A stretch of DNA of 64,000 bases, from positions 1 through 64,000 of the forward strand of contig JAAANX010000128.1 of the NCBI GenBank assembly GCA_009909085.1, given 5' to 3'. Positions within the stretch are counted from its first letter, which is position 1. The number at the start of each line of letters is the position of its first letter. The notes below the pieces were generated by a model. That model saw nothing but the letters and a program-made list of their open reading frames with translations, was not told where the DNA came from and ran no database searches. The position numbers and the translations under genes were made by a program. This document shows positions 24,605-34,220 of this stretch, in pieces. Source of the DNA: Cyanobacteria bacterium GSL.Bin1. Its GTDB lineage: Bacteria > Cyanobacteriota > Cyanobacteriia > Cyanobacteriales > Rubidibacteraceae.

Positions 24605-25411
24605 ATGAGAAAAACAGTCCAGCGCACCATTATCCGTCTTTTTATTGCCATCCTCGGAACAATTGTGTTGATTGGACTTATTCTCTTGATTGAAGCAGCT
24701 TTTGGTGGTGAAAAGAGCTGCCCGCCACCAGAGTCTTGGTTACTTTGTCGGATTAGACACTCTGTTCTGTTGAATGTTGTCGAAGGCTTTAGTATTCTCG
24801 TGGCTTTAATTCTCTTTTTTTTGGAAGCGCCTGAGCGAGCCAAGCAAGCCCATTATGAAGCCTGGAAAGTCATTGATGCTGCTCATGGCGTCGAAACCAG
24901 TTATGCCCGTTTGCAAGCTCTGCAAGATCTCAATGAAGATCAAGTGAGTCTAACGAGGTTAGATGCGTCTGGCGCAGATTTAAAGGGAATTAATCTCAAA
25001 GCAGCAGAACTAAGTCATGCTCAGTTATCAGGAACTGACCTCAGTCATGCGAACCTCAGTCACACAAATCTTAGTCATGCTGATCTCGTTGGTGCCAACC
25101 TTAACAATGCTGAGTTAGACGATGCTCGTTTGATTGATGTGAACTTGAGTCATGCCCAACTGATTGATGCTGACTTAATTGGTACGGAAATGATTGGAGC
25201 CAATCTCACCCATGCACATCTAGTTGGTGCCAATTTGAGTAAAGCGTATCTCGGTGATGTTGATTTTAGCAAGGCTTGTTTACGTGATGCCAACTTAAAC
25301 CAAACTAAATTTTTTGGAGCGAGAAATTTGACTCCAGAACAAGTAAAAGTAGCAAAAAATTGGCACGAGGCTATCTATGATGAAGGATTGCGACGACAAC
25401 TAGGGCTTTAA
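24605..25411 (+). CDS. Membrane-anchored pentapeptide-repeat protein
   Basis: A 268-aa protein. Two membrane helices (about 13-35, IAILGTIVLIGLILLIEAAF; and about 58-75, VVEGFSILVALILFFLE) flank a short loop with two cysteines. A helical linker follows, then about 20 pentapeptide repeats (ADLKGINLKAAELSHAQL and on, residues about 118-240) of the A(D/N)LxxA type, which form a right-handed quadrilateral beta-helix. The last 25 residues are a helical cap. Pentapeptide repeats usually mediate protein interaction. It may be co-transcribed with the upstream secreted protein. Partner unknown. Confidence 0.88.
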   Translation: MRKTVQRTIIRLFIAILGTIVLIGLILLIEAAFGGEKSCPPPESWLLCRIRHSVLLNVVEGFSILVALILFFLEAPERAKQAHYEAWKVIDAAHGVETSYARLQALQDLNEDQVSLTRLDASGADLKGINLKAAELSHAQLSGTDLSHANLSHTNLSHADLVGANLNNAELDDARLIDVNLSHAQLIDADLIGTEMIGANLTHAHLVGANLSKAYLGDVDFSKACLRDANLNQTKFFGARNLTPEQVKVAKNWHEAIYDEGLRRQLGL

Positions 25412-25524
25412 AGGCTTTTAGCCTTTGAAAAATGCATAACTGAAAGTCAATGTAACTTACATAAAAGAGATTGGCTTTTTTAATTGATTTCTGACTTAAA
25501 GTTAAGTGCGAGGTATTTTTTCTA

Positions 25525-26142
25525 ATGCAATTTTCCAAAAAAATTAAGCAATTGATCGGATTAACTGTATTGAGTACAGTCGTAGTTATCGCAACTTCTG
25601 CCGTTGCTTCCCCGTTTTCTCCATCAATTTTAGGTAATTTTTTCCCTTCACTCCACTCTTCAAATTCAACTCAAATTGGTTATGCTTCGATTCAAGGGAC
25701 ATCCAATCATCCTGAACTGTCAGGAAAAATATTACTACACGAAACGAGTGCCGGACTACGGTTGATTGGTATGTTAAAGAATGTTCCTCCTGGAGCTCAC
25801 GGCTTCCATATTCATGAGTTTGGGAGCTGTGCAGACGATGGTCAAGCCGCTGGGGGTCACTATAATCCTGATGGGGTTAAACATGGCAATTTGCTTACTG
25901 ACGGCTTTGAAGGAGCTCATGCTGGAGATTTAGGTAATGTTGTTGCCTCGAATGGCACAGCTAGCTGGAAGGAAACTTTTCCTGGGCTCAGCTTGAGTAG
26001 CGGTAACTATCCTGTTGTTGGACGTGCAGTTATTCTACATGCAGATCCAGACGATTTTGGCCAGCCAACCGGGAATGCAGGCGCACGTATCGGATGCGGT
26101 ACGATTACACTTAGACCAGCCTCGCTAGAGCAGACAAAATAA
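25525..26142 (+). CDS. sodC: Periplasmic Cu/Zn superoxide dismutase
   Basis: A 205-aa exported enzyme dismutating superoxide. It has an N-terminal signal segment (LIGLTVLSTVVVIATSAVA) followed by the Cu/Zn-SOD core. GFHIHEFGSC supplies Cu ligands and a disulfide Cys. GGHYNPDG and HAGDLGN supply the bridging His and Zn ligands, and GNAGARIGCG carries the second Cys near the active-site Arg. Length and order match bacterial SodC with a signal peptide. Most cyanobacteria rely on Fe, Mn or Ni enzymes, so a SodC is less common and suggests defence against extracellular superoxide. It lies upstream of the giant caspase gene by 69 bases; co-regulation is possible. Confidence 0.95.
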   Translation: MQFSKKIKQLIGLTVLSTVVVIATSAVASPFSPSILGNFFPSLHSSNSTQIGYASIQGTSNHPELSGKILLHETSAGLRLIGMLKNVPPGAHGFHIHEFGSCADDGQAAGGHYNPDGVKHGNLLTDGFEGAHAGDLGNVVASNGTASWKETFPGLSLSSGNYPVVGRAVILHADPDDFGQPTGNAGARIGCGTITLRPASLEQTK

Positions 26143-26211
26143 AAATTTGGCTACAGCCATTCCGGGAAGTAGATTCTCCAAATCTTGATTTTTAATTAAT
26201 TATTTAAAACA

Positions 26212-29200
26212 ATGTGTCCAGTTGCTTTAAACCCTTTGCGCAATACCCCTCTAGGGGCAGGTCAGGCTAAATTATGGCTGTTCTTAGTTGGAGTTAATTA
26301 TTATCAAGATTCTAGCCTGCCTTCATTGCAGTATCCAGCTTTAGATTGCCAGGGCTTAGCTGAAGCACTGATTGAGGCAGCTCAGCTTTTTCCCCAGAAG
26401 GAAGTTCTGATTCATCATGATTTTGCGGCTCAGCTCCCGAATTTAAAGTCAATTCGCAGTAGCTTAGAGCAGGTTACAGCAGCCGCTCACCCTCAGGATA
26501 CTGTACTATTCTACTTTTCTGGACATGGTGTATTAGAGCCTGATCGCCAACAAGCTGTTTTATGCTTAACCGATACTGATAAAGAAGCTCTATTAGATAC
26601 AGGACTGCCCCTACAAAAACTACTAGAGTATTTAGGAAATTGCCCGGCTCGTCAACAACTCGTTTGGCTAGACGCTTGCCATAGCGGAGGTATGACCCTT
26701 AGAGGAGCGAGAGGACAATGGGATACAGAATCCCTAATCAATCCAACTTCACAACTGGTTGAAGTCTTGCGACAAAGAGCGGCGCAAAGTCACGGCTTTT
26801 ATGCTCTGCTGTCCTGCGATCAAACCCAGCAGTCTTGGGAATTTCCGGAGTTAGGACATGGCGTGTTTACCTACTATTTAATGCGAGGATTACGAGGGGA
26901 AGCTGCAGATGCTGAAGGGGTAATTGAAGCAGATGGACTGTATCAGTATGTTTATTATCAAACACTGCGTTATATTGATAAAACCAATCAGCAAATTCGT
27001 TTAATTAATCAGCAAAGAAGTAGTCGTGGAGAAAACCAACTCCAATCTGAGTATCCTTTACAAACGCCAAAACGAATTGTAGAAGGTATTGGTAAGGTAA
27101 TTTTAGGTCTTGGGTCACAAACTGATACTCCTCAGTCTCCGCGACGGGCACTTGTGGTCGAAGGATTGCCGAATCATCAAACGAGTTTAACTTTAAGTAA
27201 AGTATTACAAGGGTCAGGAAGCTTTGCCTTAGAGTATTGGCCTTCTCCTGGGCGAAAGCTATCAGATGTCCGAGTAGCAATTGAAAGTTGTTTAGGAGTG
27301 AATCAACACTCTTCTCCTAAACAATCCTTATCGGGTAGCCCGACTGAGAAAACAACAGTTTTACTCTATCTACGGGGGCGGATTGAAGAAACGGAAGCCG
27401 GAGAAGCCTGGTTAATTCTTGGAGATGGAGTCCGCCTCAGTCGCTCTTGGCTTAGACAAGCTCTGCGACGCTCAAGTATGTCGCAGCAGATTGTTGTCCT
27501 CGATTGCCCAGAAGCCCCTGCTCTTGATGATTGGGTAGATGACCTCCAGCTTAACTCAGAAAGAGGCCAGTGTCTAATCGCTGCGGCTGCAACCGCAAAT
27601 GACCCAGAACAGTTTGCTCGGGCACTATTAAAGTCTTTACAGGAGGCAGATCCGCAAGTGGGTCTTCCTGTTGCTTCCTGGATTGCCCAACTGCAAGTAG
27701 AACTAGCAGAAACTCAAATCTCACCCCAAATCTGGCTTTCAGGAATCCAAGGGGTGATCGATGTTGTGCCTGCCAGCACCAACAAGGGCAACACAAGTTC
27801 AGAGACAGTGGATCTGGGAATTTGTCCTTATATGGGACTGAAAGCGTTTGCTGAAGAGGATGCTCAATATTTTCATGGGCGTGAAGCCCTAACACAAAGG
27901 CTAATTGAGGAATTTCGCCATTCTGCTTTAGCGGTTGTTGGTGCCTCTGGTAGTGGTAAATCTTCAGTGGTGCAAGCAGGCTTGATTCCTCAGTTACGGC
28001 AAGGTAAGCAACTACCTGGTAGCGAACAGTGGTGGATTGGTTGTTTTCGTCCCGGTAGTAAACCGATCGCGTCGTTAAGTCACCGCTTAGTTGATCCGGG
28101 GACAGAAAAAGAAAAAGCTTATCAGCAACTCCAAATTGAAGGCTTGCTCTATCAAGGCGTAGAAGGCTTTGTCCGCTGGTTACGCGCCCGCCCAGAGCCG
28201 ATGGTGGTTTTGGTTGTTGACCAATTTGAAGAGTTATTTACCTTAAGTGATTTCCCAGACCGCCAGCAATTCTTAGAATTGCTACTTGGTGCAGTGGCAC
28301 ATGCAGGGGATCGGTTTAAACTCGTCTTGTGTTTAAGAGCCGATTTTGTTGCTCCCTGTTTAGAGGTCTCTGAACTCGCTACAATTCTGCAGCAGGCAAG
28401 TGTTTTAGTTTCCCCCTATTTAACTAAAGAAGATTACGAGCAGGCGATTACCAAACCAGCCGAGCAAGTCGGTTTACAAGTAGAAACTGGCTTAGTGGAA
28501 GTTTTGCTACAAGAGTTGAATCATTCTGCTGGGGATTTACCCTTGCTGCAATTTATCCTTGAGCAATTGTGGGAACGTCGCCAATCCGGAAGGCTAACCT
28601 TGCAGGCTTATCAGCAGCTGGGCGGTCTCAAAGGCGCTTTAGAGCGACAGGCACAAGCAGTTTACGAAAGTTTAGACTCAGAGGCTCAAAGTTGTGCCCG
28701 CTGGATCTTTCTTGCTTTGACACATTTAGGAGAAGGGACAGAAGATACACGTCGCCGGGTTCCTAAGTCAGAACTAGCCGTTACTAAGTATCCAGCGCCC
28801 TTAGTGGAGAGAACATTGCAAAGCCTGACTGCTGCTAAACTCATCATCATGAATTGGGAAGAGGAAGTTTCGGTTGGGCAAAGCCGCAGCGCTGTTCCTG
28901 AATCAGACGATCAATGGCCAGATTCGCTTGCGCCAGAAGTGACCGTCGAAGTAGTCCATGAAATCCTCATTCGTCACTGGTCAACCCTACGCTGGTGGTT
29001 AGACGAAAATCGGGCTCGCTTACGATTACAACGACAGCTAGAGCAATCAGCGCGACTTTGGCAGCAAAGCGGACAGCAAGCTGATTTCCTCCTGCGCGGT
29101 GTTCGCTTAGCCGAGGCAGAGGAGTTATATATTAAGTACACCGATGAACTGTCGGAATCTGTACAGCAATTTGTAGAAGCAGGTCTCGAAGCTCGACACA

Positions 29201-31458
29201 ATGAACAACAGCAAGCCCAGAACCGTTTGCGCCGTGCTCAAGCTGCCGCAATGCTCATCAGCTTTTTGGGGTTAACTGCCCTCAGCTTAGGGGGGTTAGC
29301 CTATCGTCAACAATTGATTGCCCAAATTGAGAAAATTGACGCCTTTAGTGCCTCCTCGGAAGCGCTGTTGTTTTCTAACCAGCAACTGGAATCCTTGATT
29401 GCCGGAGTCAAAGCTGGACAACAGCTCAAACAAATGAATCCACTGGCACAAACACTGCTGGGTCGCGATCGCTGGATGCAAACTCAGATGAGAACAACCA
29501 GTACCCTCCAGCAAGCCGTTTATGGGACGCAAGAAATTAATCGCTTAGAACACCATAACCAAACCGTTAATGCGGTTCGCTTTAGTCCCGATGGTCAGTT
29601 ACTTGCTTCAGCTAGTGATGACAATACGATCGGGCTTTGGCGGCGGGATGGTACCTTACTCGAGACTCTCAAGCCTGATCAGCCTCGCCCTAGTTCGGTT
29701 GATAGTCGCGTGACTAGTGTTGCCTTTAGTCAAAACGGTCAATTTTTAGCATCTGCTAACTCCAATCAAACCATTCAGTTGTGGCAGCTTGATGGTCCTA
29801 ATCAGACCCAGGTCTTGGCTGGAAAAACCTGGAGTGGACATGACGATTGGGTAACCGATATTAGCTTCAGTCCGAAGGGTCAATTATTTGCCTCTGCGAG
29901 TCGCGATCAAACGGTGAAACTTTGGAATTTAGACGGAACTTTAGTTGCAACTTTATCAGGACATGACGGTTGGGTGAATGCGGTTCGTTTCAGCCCTGAC
30001 GGAGAAACTTTAGCCTCAGCCGGAGAAGATAACCAAATTAGAATTTGGCAGTTGAATCGCACAACCGGGAAAGTCAGTTTATCTAAAACCTTAAGCGGAC
30101 ATCGCGATCGCGTGACCCAGATTGCCTTTAGTCCAGATGGTGAAAGTCTGGTCTCAGCTAGTGGCGATGGTACAGTGAGAGTTTGGAATTTAGGAACCGG
30201 AACCGCTCAAGTTTTTGCGGATAATAACCCGAGTCGTCAAATTAACAGTGTTGAGTTTAGTTCTGATGGTCAGACAGTGGTTTCAGCGAATGCCAATGGT
30301 CGCATCAATGTCTGGAACCGCGAGGGTCTTTTACTTAAAACCTGGACTGGACATCATACTGAAATTTTAGATCTTGATTTGAGTCCCGAGGGCACCCTTC
30401 TTGCCTCTGCTAGTGCTGACAAAACGATTAAACTCTGGGATACCGAAAACGCAATCCCACACTGGGATGATGGAGTATACAGTGTTCGTTTCAGACCCGT
30501 TGATCGCTCTGCGAGCGTATTGGCAGCAGCCGGTTGGGATGAGACAATCAAGCTTTGGCAGCCCAATCAAGAGGCTGGCACGTTATTCAAAACGCTTCCG
30601 GGTCACCAGTCTACCATTTCGGATCTTGCCTTTACTTCCAATGGGGAAATGCTGGCTTCAGCGAGTTGGGATCAAAGTATCAAGCTTTGGCAAGTGGACA
30701 ATGGGATTTTACTAACCACCCTCAATGGGCATAAGGATGGCGTTACCAGCGTCGCCTTCACTTCAACAGACAACCCTCAAGGTCAGATTCTTGCCTCTGG
30801 CAGTGAAGATAAAACGATCAAACTCTGGCAAGTTAGTAACGACCAGGCTCAACTATTGCGAACGCTCAGTGGACATGAGGATGGAATTACCAGTCTTGCT
30901 TTTCGTCCCGATGGTCGCTTATTAGCCTCCGGGAGTTACGACAAGAGCATCAAACTGTGGCAACCCAACGGCACACTACTGAAAACCCTCAACCAACACG
31001 GACTGGCCATTACTACGGTTAAATTTAGTCCCGATGGAAAAAAACTGGCTTCTGCAAGTTGGGATAATACAATCCAGCTTTGGCAAGTTAAAGAACAAGG
31101 TAATACCGTTCAAGTTAAGCAATTACAAACCCTCTCTGGTCATCAAGGCGGAGTTACGAGTATAGAGTTTAGTCCCGATGGAAGATTTTTAGCATCTAGT
31201 AGTGCAGACGCCACGGTTAAACTTTGGAGTGTCAGCCAGGGTGTTTTACTGAAGACTTTGCTGGGACATAACGTCCCGGTTGAGAGTGTTAGTTTTAGTC
31301 CTGACAGTCAAGCTTTAGTGAGTGGGGATGAAACAAATGGGCTCATGCTCTGGAATTTGGATTTAGATGATCTGTTAGAGCGAAGTTGTCATCGCTTGTC
31401 TAACTACCTCCAAACCAATCCCAATTTAGACGAGCAAGCGCGTCAGTTGTGTCAGTAG
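26212..31458 (+). CDS. Caspase-like / STAND NTPase / WD40 protein
   Basis: A 1748-aa protein. Residues about 20-270 form a peptidase C14 (metacaspase-like) domain with the His-Cys dyad intact: His105 in FYFSGHG and Cys156 in WLDACHSGG. A second caspase-related region without clear catalytic residues spans about 305-520. An nSTAND-type NTPase begins at about 540 (CPYMGLKAFAEED, FHGRE), with Walker A GASGSGKSS at about 578 and Walker B VLVVDQFEELF. A membrane-like segment (MLISFLGLTALSLGGLAY) lies near residue 1020. From about 1105 there are 14 WD40 repeats, enough for two seven-blade propellers. This is the sensor/switch/effector plan of inflammasome-like cell-death proteins; a role in phage defence or stress death is inferred. 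Confidence 0.92.
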   Translation: MCPVALNPLRNTPLGAGQAKLWLFLVGVNYYQDSSLPSLQYPALDCQGLAEALIEAAQLFPQKEVLIHHDFAAQLPNLKSIRSSLEQVTAAAHPQDTVLFYFSGHGVLEPDRQQAVLCLTDTDKEALLDTGLPLQKLLEYLGNCPARQQLVWLDACHSGGMTLRGARGQWDTESLINPTSQLVEVLRQRAAQSHGFYALLSCDQTQQSWEFPELGHGVFTYYLMRGLRGEAADAEGVIEADGLYQYVYYQTLRYIDKTNQQIRLINQQRSSRGENQLQSEYPLQTPKRIVEGIGKVILGLGSQTDTPQSPRRALVVEGLPNHQTSLTLSKVLQGSGSFALEYWPSPGRKLSDVRVAIESCLGVNQHSSPKQSLSGSPTEKTTVLLYLRGRIEETEAGEAWLILGDGVRLSRSWLRQALRRSSMSQQIVVLDCPEAPALDDWVDDLQLNSERGQCLIAAAATANDPEQFARALLKSLQEADPQVGLPVASWIAQLQVELAETQISPQIWLSGIQGVIDVVPASTNKGNTSSETVDLGICPYMGLKAFAEEDAQYFHGREALTQRLIEEFRHSALAVVGASGSGKSSVVQAGLIPQLRQGKQLPGSEQWWIGCFRPGSKPIASLSHRLVDPGTEKEKAYQQLQIEGLLYQGVEGFVRWLRARPEPMVVLVVDQFEELFTLSDFPDRQQFLELLLGAVAHAGDRFKLVLCLRADFVAPCLEVSELATILQQASVLVSPYLTKEDYEQAITKPAEQVGLQVETGLVEVLLQELNHSAGDLPLLQFILEQLWERRQSGRLTLQAYQQLGGLKGALERQAQAVYESLDSEAQSCARWIFLALTHLGEGTEDTRRRVPKSELAVTKYPAPLVERTLQSLTAAKLIIMNWEEEVSVGQSRSAVPESDDQWPDSLAPEVTVEVVHEILIRHWSTLRWWLDENRARLRLQRQLEQSARLWQQSGQQADFLLRGVRLAEAEELYIKYTDELSESVQQFVEAGLEARHNEQQQAQNRLRRAQAAAMLISFLGLTALSLGGLAYRQQLIAQIEKIDAFSASSEALLFSNQQLESLIAGVKAGQQLKQMNPLAQTLLGRDRWMQTQMRTTSTLQQAVYGTQEINRLEHHNQTVNAVRFSPDGQLLASASDDNTIGLWRRDGTLLETLKPDQPRPSSVDSRVTSVAFSQNGQFLASANSNQTIQLWQLDGPNQTQVLAGKTWSGHDDWVTDISFSPKGQLFASASRDQTVKLWNLDGTLVATLSGHDGWVNAVRFSPDGETLASAGEDNQIRIWQLNRTTGKVSLSKTLSGHRDRVTQIAFSPDGESLVSASGDGTVRVWNLGTGTAQVFADNNPSRQINSVEFSSDGQTVVSANANGRINVWNREGLLLKTWTGHHTEILDLDLSPEGTLLASASADKTIKLWDTENAIPHWDDGVYSVRFRPVDRSASVLAAAGWDETIKLWQPNQEAGTLFKTLPGHQSTISDLAFTSNGEMLASASWDQSIKLWQVDNGILLTTLNGHKDGVTSVAFTSTDNPQGQILASGSEDKTIKLWQVSNDQAQLLRTLSGHEDGITSLAFRPDGRLLASGSYDKSIKLWQPNGTLLKTLNQHGLAITTVKFSPDGKKLASASWDNTIQLWQVKEQGNTVQVKQLQTLSGHQGGVTSIEFSPDGRFLASSSADATVKLWSVSQGVLLKTLLGHNVPVESVSFSPDSQALVSGDETNGLMLWNLDLDDLLERSCHRLSNYLQTNPNLDEQARQLCQ

Positions 31459-31492
31459 AAGCCAGAAAGTTGGCTTTCAATCTGAACCTGAT

Positions 31493-33187
31493 TTACCGTT
31501 TTTCTTCTGGGGTTAGATTCCGAGATTGGGCAATTTTGAAACTCAAGAAAATCACCGGAATAATGCCAACCAGAATAATGGTTAATGCGGGTGCGGCGGC
31601 TTCAATTAACCGTTCATCAGAGGCATATTGATACACTTGAACAGCGAGGGTATCAAAATTGAAAGGACGAATCAGTAAGGTGGCTGGGAGTTCCTTCATC
31701 ACATCGACAAAGACTAACATGACGGCCGTTAAAATTCCTCCCCACATTAACGGCGTATGAACGTGCAACAAGGTACTGCTTACATTATGTCCTAAACTTC
31801 TCGACGCCTCATCCAAACTAGGTTTAATTTTCTGTAAACTGGATTCTACCGCATTAAAAGAAACCGCAAGAAAGCGCACAAGATAGGCAAAAATCAAGGC
31901 GACAATCGTTCCACTGAGGATTAATCCTGGCGAGACATCAAATGTCGCTCGCATCCAGTTATCAATGGCTTTATCGAGGCGCGTCACCGGGATTAACACC
32001 CCGACAGCAATGACAGTTCCGGGAATGGCGTAACCCATAGCGGAGATACGAACACCAACATTGAGTAACCAGGATTTACCTTGACGTTGTCCGTAAGCTA
32101 AAAAGAGCGCGATCGCGCTGGCTAATAGGGCACTAATCACCGCTAAAATCAGGCTATTTTGAGCAATATCCCAAAAACTTTGATTCAGAGTATGTTCCGC
32201 ATTAGCAAACGTTAAATAGACCAGATAAATCCCAGGAACCATAAATCCGAAAGCAATGGGAAACAGGCAAGCTAAAATTGCCAAAAAAGCGCGGCTTCCA
32301 GACAGTTGGTGTTTCGGTGGGGCTTGAAAACTCCCGCCGGCTTGATAATAGCGGGCTTGGCTACGAGATAAACGTTCCAGGAGAATTAAAACGGCAATAA
32401 ATAGCATTAATACCGCTGCCAGTTGCGCTGCTGCTAGGCGTTCGCCCATGCCAAACCACGTGCGATAAATTCCGGTCGTAAAGGTAGTCACCCCAAAATA
32501 TTGCACGGTGCCAAAATCCCCCAAGGTTTCCATTAAAACTAAGGCGACTCCCGACGCGATCGCGGGACGGGCTAAGGGTAGGGCAACGGTAAAGAAACTG
32601 CGCCAGGGATTACACCCCAGACACCGACTGGCTTCTAACATTCCGGTGGCTTGTTCGAGAAACGCTACCCGCACCAGCAGATAAACATAGGGGTATAAAA
32701 CCAAAATCAGCATCGCGATCGCGCCCCAAATGTTGCGAATCTCGGGGAACCAGTAATCATTCACACTCACCCAGCCAAAAACAGATCGCAGTGCAGTTTG
32801 AACGGGACCAAAAAAGTCCAGGAGATGCGTATAGGTATAAGCCAAGAGATACGCTGGCGCAGCGAGGGGGAGTAATAACGCCCATTCTAGAATCCGACTT
32901 CCCGGAAAGCGACACATGGTCACTAACCAAGCGGTTCCCACCCCAATGAGAGAAACCCCTAAACCGACACCAACCATCAGTGTAAAAGAGTTTTGGAGAT
33001 ATTCTGGCAGCACTGTCGTTGCTAAATGTTGCCAAATCTCTCCGGTTTCTGCGAAGACACTGGCAACAATGAAGAGAATCGGGGTAGCAATTAAGAGTGC
33101 AACCAGTAACACACCCACTGTCCAAGGATTGAACAGCGCTTGACGAACTTGTTGGCGAGTTTGGGAAATCACAGAGAACACAGGCAA
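31493..33187 (-). CDS. futB: Iron(III) ABC transporter permease (FutB-like)
   Basis: A 564-aa inner-membrane permease with two fused permease halves, each with about six helices. The two EAA loops that dock the ATPase are visible: EASRCLGCNPWRSFFTVALP and DEASRSLGHNVSSTLLHVHT. The length and double-permease plan are those of FutB/SfuB/HitB ferric transporters. It converges on the caspase gene with 34 bases between stops. No binding protein or ATPase gene is adjacent. A diverged fragment of the same kind of gene occurs at 37025-37229 on the same strand. Confidence 0.88.
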   Translation of the reverse strand: MPVFSVISQTRQQVRQALFNPWTVGVLLVALLIATPILFIVASVFAETGEIWQHLATTVLPEYLQNSFTLMVGVGLGVSLIGVGTAWLVTMCRFPGSRILEWALLLPLAAPAYLLAYTYTHLLDFFGPVQTALRSVFGWVSVNDYWFPEIRNIWGAIAMLILVLYPYVYLLVRVAFLEQATGMLEASRCLGCNPWRSFFTVALPLARPAIASGVALVLMETLGDFGTVQYFGVTTFTTGIYRTWFGMGERLAAAQLAAVLMLFIAVLILLERLSRSQARYYQAGGSFQAPPKHQLSGSRAFLAILACLFPIAFGFMVPGIYLVYLTFANAEHTLNQSFWDIAQNSLILAVISALLASAIALFLAYGQRQGKSWLLNVGVRISAMGYAIPGTVIAVGVLIPVTRLDKAIDNWMRATFDVSPGLILSGTIVALIFAYLVRFLAVSFNAVESSLQKIKPSLDEASRSLGHNVSSTLLHVHTPLMWGGILTAVMLVFVDVMKELPATLLIRPFNFDTLAVQVYQYASDERLIEAAAPALTIILVGIIPVIFLSFKIAQSRNLTPEEKR

Positions 33188-33515
33188 AGTTTCCGAGATT
33201 AAAATGACGGTTCATTGCCAGTTTAGCAAGGGAGACTGAAAGACTAGGCTTAAAAGTTATGAAGCAATTTATGAAAATGGAAAATTAAAATAGCTTCAAT
33301 GAAGAACCACCGATCAAGTCAGCACGAATGAATGATTGATTGTATAGCGCTCAAGATTTTTATTGATCGCATTATCATAGCAACAGCTTTAGAGTGTCAT
33401 TCTGAGTTAGCAAGTATTGATATAGCAATTTTTTAATTAAACGAGAAGTCTTTGGTTTCTCTCCCCTGGCTTATCTCAAAGTGTTGCGAGTGCGCGCCTC
33501 ATAATAATTATAATG
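33188..33515. other. Intergenic stretch upstream of the permease
   Basis: About 330 bases between the permease start and the end of the broken hepT gene. It contains no clear ORF or hairpin. The permease promoter must lie near 33190-33300. Confidence 0.4.
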
Positions 33516-33906
33516 TCAGGCTAGGTCATGGCGAATCTTTTTAATCGCTTGCTTCAAAATAACAATGTCACTCGCGCAAATTTTATAGACCTCATCCGGG
33601 TCAATATCAAATATAGTCATGGGCCAGGATGTTTCTAATCCCTTTAACATCTGACCAGGGAATTTCTGGATACTGATTATCCAAATTATTGTTCCTTAGC
33701 CGATCAATTCGTCTAATATTTTCACTGATAGCAATCAGCATCATGGCAATGCCATCGAGTCGATCTAACCCTTCATCATCAACAATAAAATCATCTGCTT
33801 TTTGAATACCGCTAAAGCGTCGTTCGATTCGACGGATCGCCTCTTCTACTTCCAGGACTAGTTCTAGAAGGAGAGACCGATCAGACATAGATGACATTTC
33901 GATCAA
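33516..33906 (-). pseudogene. hepT: HepT-like HEPN toxin with a one-base frameshift
   Basis: Read from 33906, the frame gives a HepT (DUF86/HEPN) RNase toxin of 99 residues ending exactly at the active motif RNILAHDY (RX4HXY). It is then followed by Ile and a stop at 33607. Removing one base after the Tyr codon restores a normal C-terminus (FDIDPDEVYKICASDIVILK and on) to a stop at 33516-33518. The total of 391 bases is one more than a multiple of three, which supports a single frameshift. The Tyr that MntA modifies in HepT is retained. It could be truly inactivated or a sequencing error. It overlaps mntA by 26 bases. Confidence 0.8.
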
Positions 33907-34180
33907 TTTGAGCTTTGAGGTAGGGGTTCATAGAAGTTCGATAACGAATAACGTCTACCTCTATACCCAATATTTGCTCGAGTTCAGCTTTAAGCCTAGC
34001 TCGTTTCAGCAGGTCCGGCTGCATATGGACAACGATATCAATATCACTATTGGGACGGACTTCGTTTCGGGCAACTGAGCCAAAAATACCAATCTGGCTA
34101 ACCGCAAACCGCTCAGCCAAATCAGGTTTAAGAGCCTGTAACTGTTCCATCAGTTCATTTTTGGTGAGCTTAATGGTCAT
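33881..34180 (-). CDS. mntA: MntA-like minimal nucleotidyltransferase antitoxin
   Basis: A 99-aa nucleotidyltransferase with the signature GSVARNEVRPNSDID (GSX10DXD), which binds metal and nucleotide. In characterised HepT-MntA pairs, MntA AMPylates the Tyr of the HepT RX4HXY motif and so neutralises it. Here it is upstream of and overlaps the frameshifted hepT, the normal gene order. Length and motif are typical, so the antitoxin appears intact even though its toxin is damaged. Confidence 0.88.
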   Translation of the reverse strand: MTIKLTKNELMEQLQALKPDLAERFAVSQIGIFGSVARNEVRPNSDIDIVVHMQPDLLKRARLKAELEQILGIEVDVIRYRTSMNPYLKAQIDRNVIYV

Positions 34181-34220
34181 AGATAATTGCTCCAGGCTAT
34201 GGTTTCTCTTTTCAAATGTG

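Noticed and set aside
32757-33215. 152-aa minus-strand frame over the permease gene
   Set aside because: It is an out-of-frame shadow of the permease on the same strand, with no recognisable domain.
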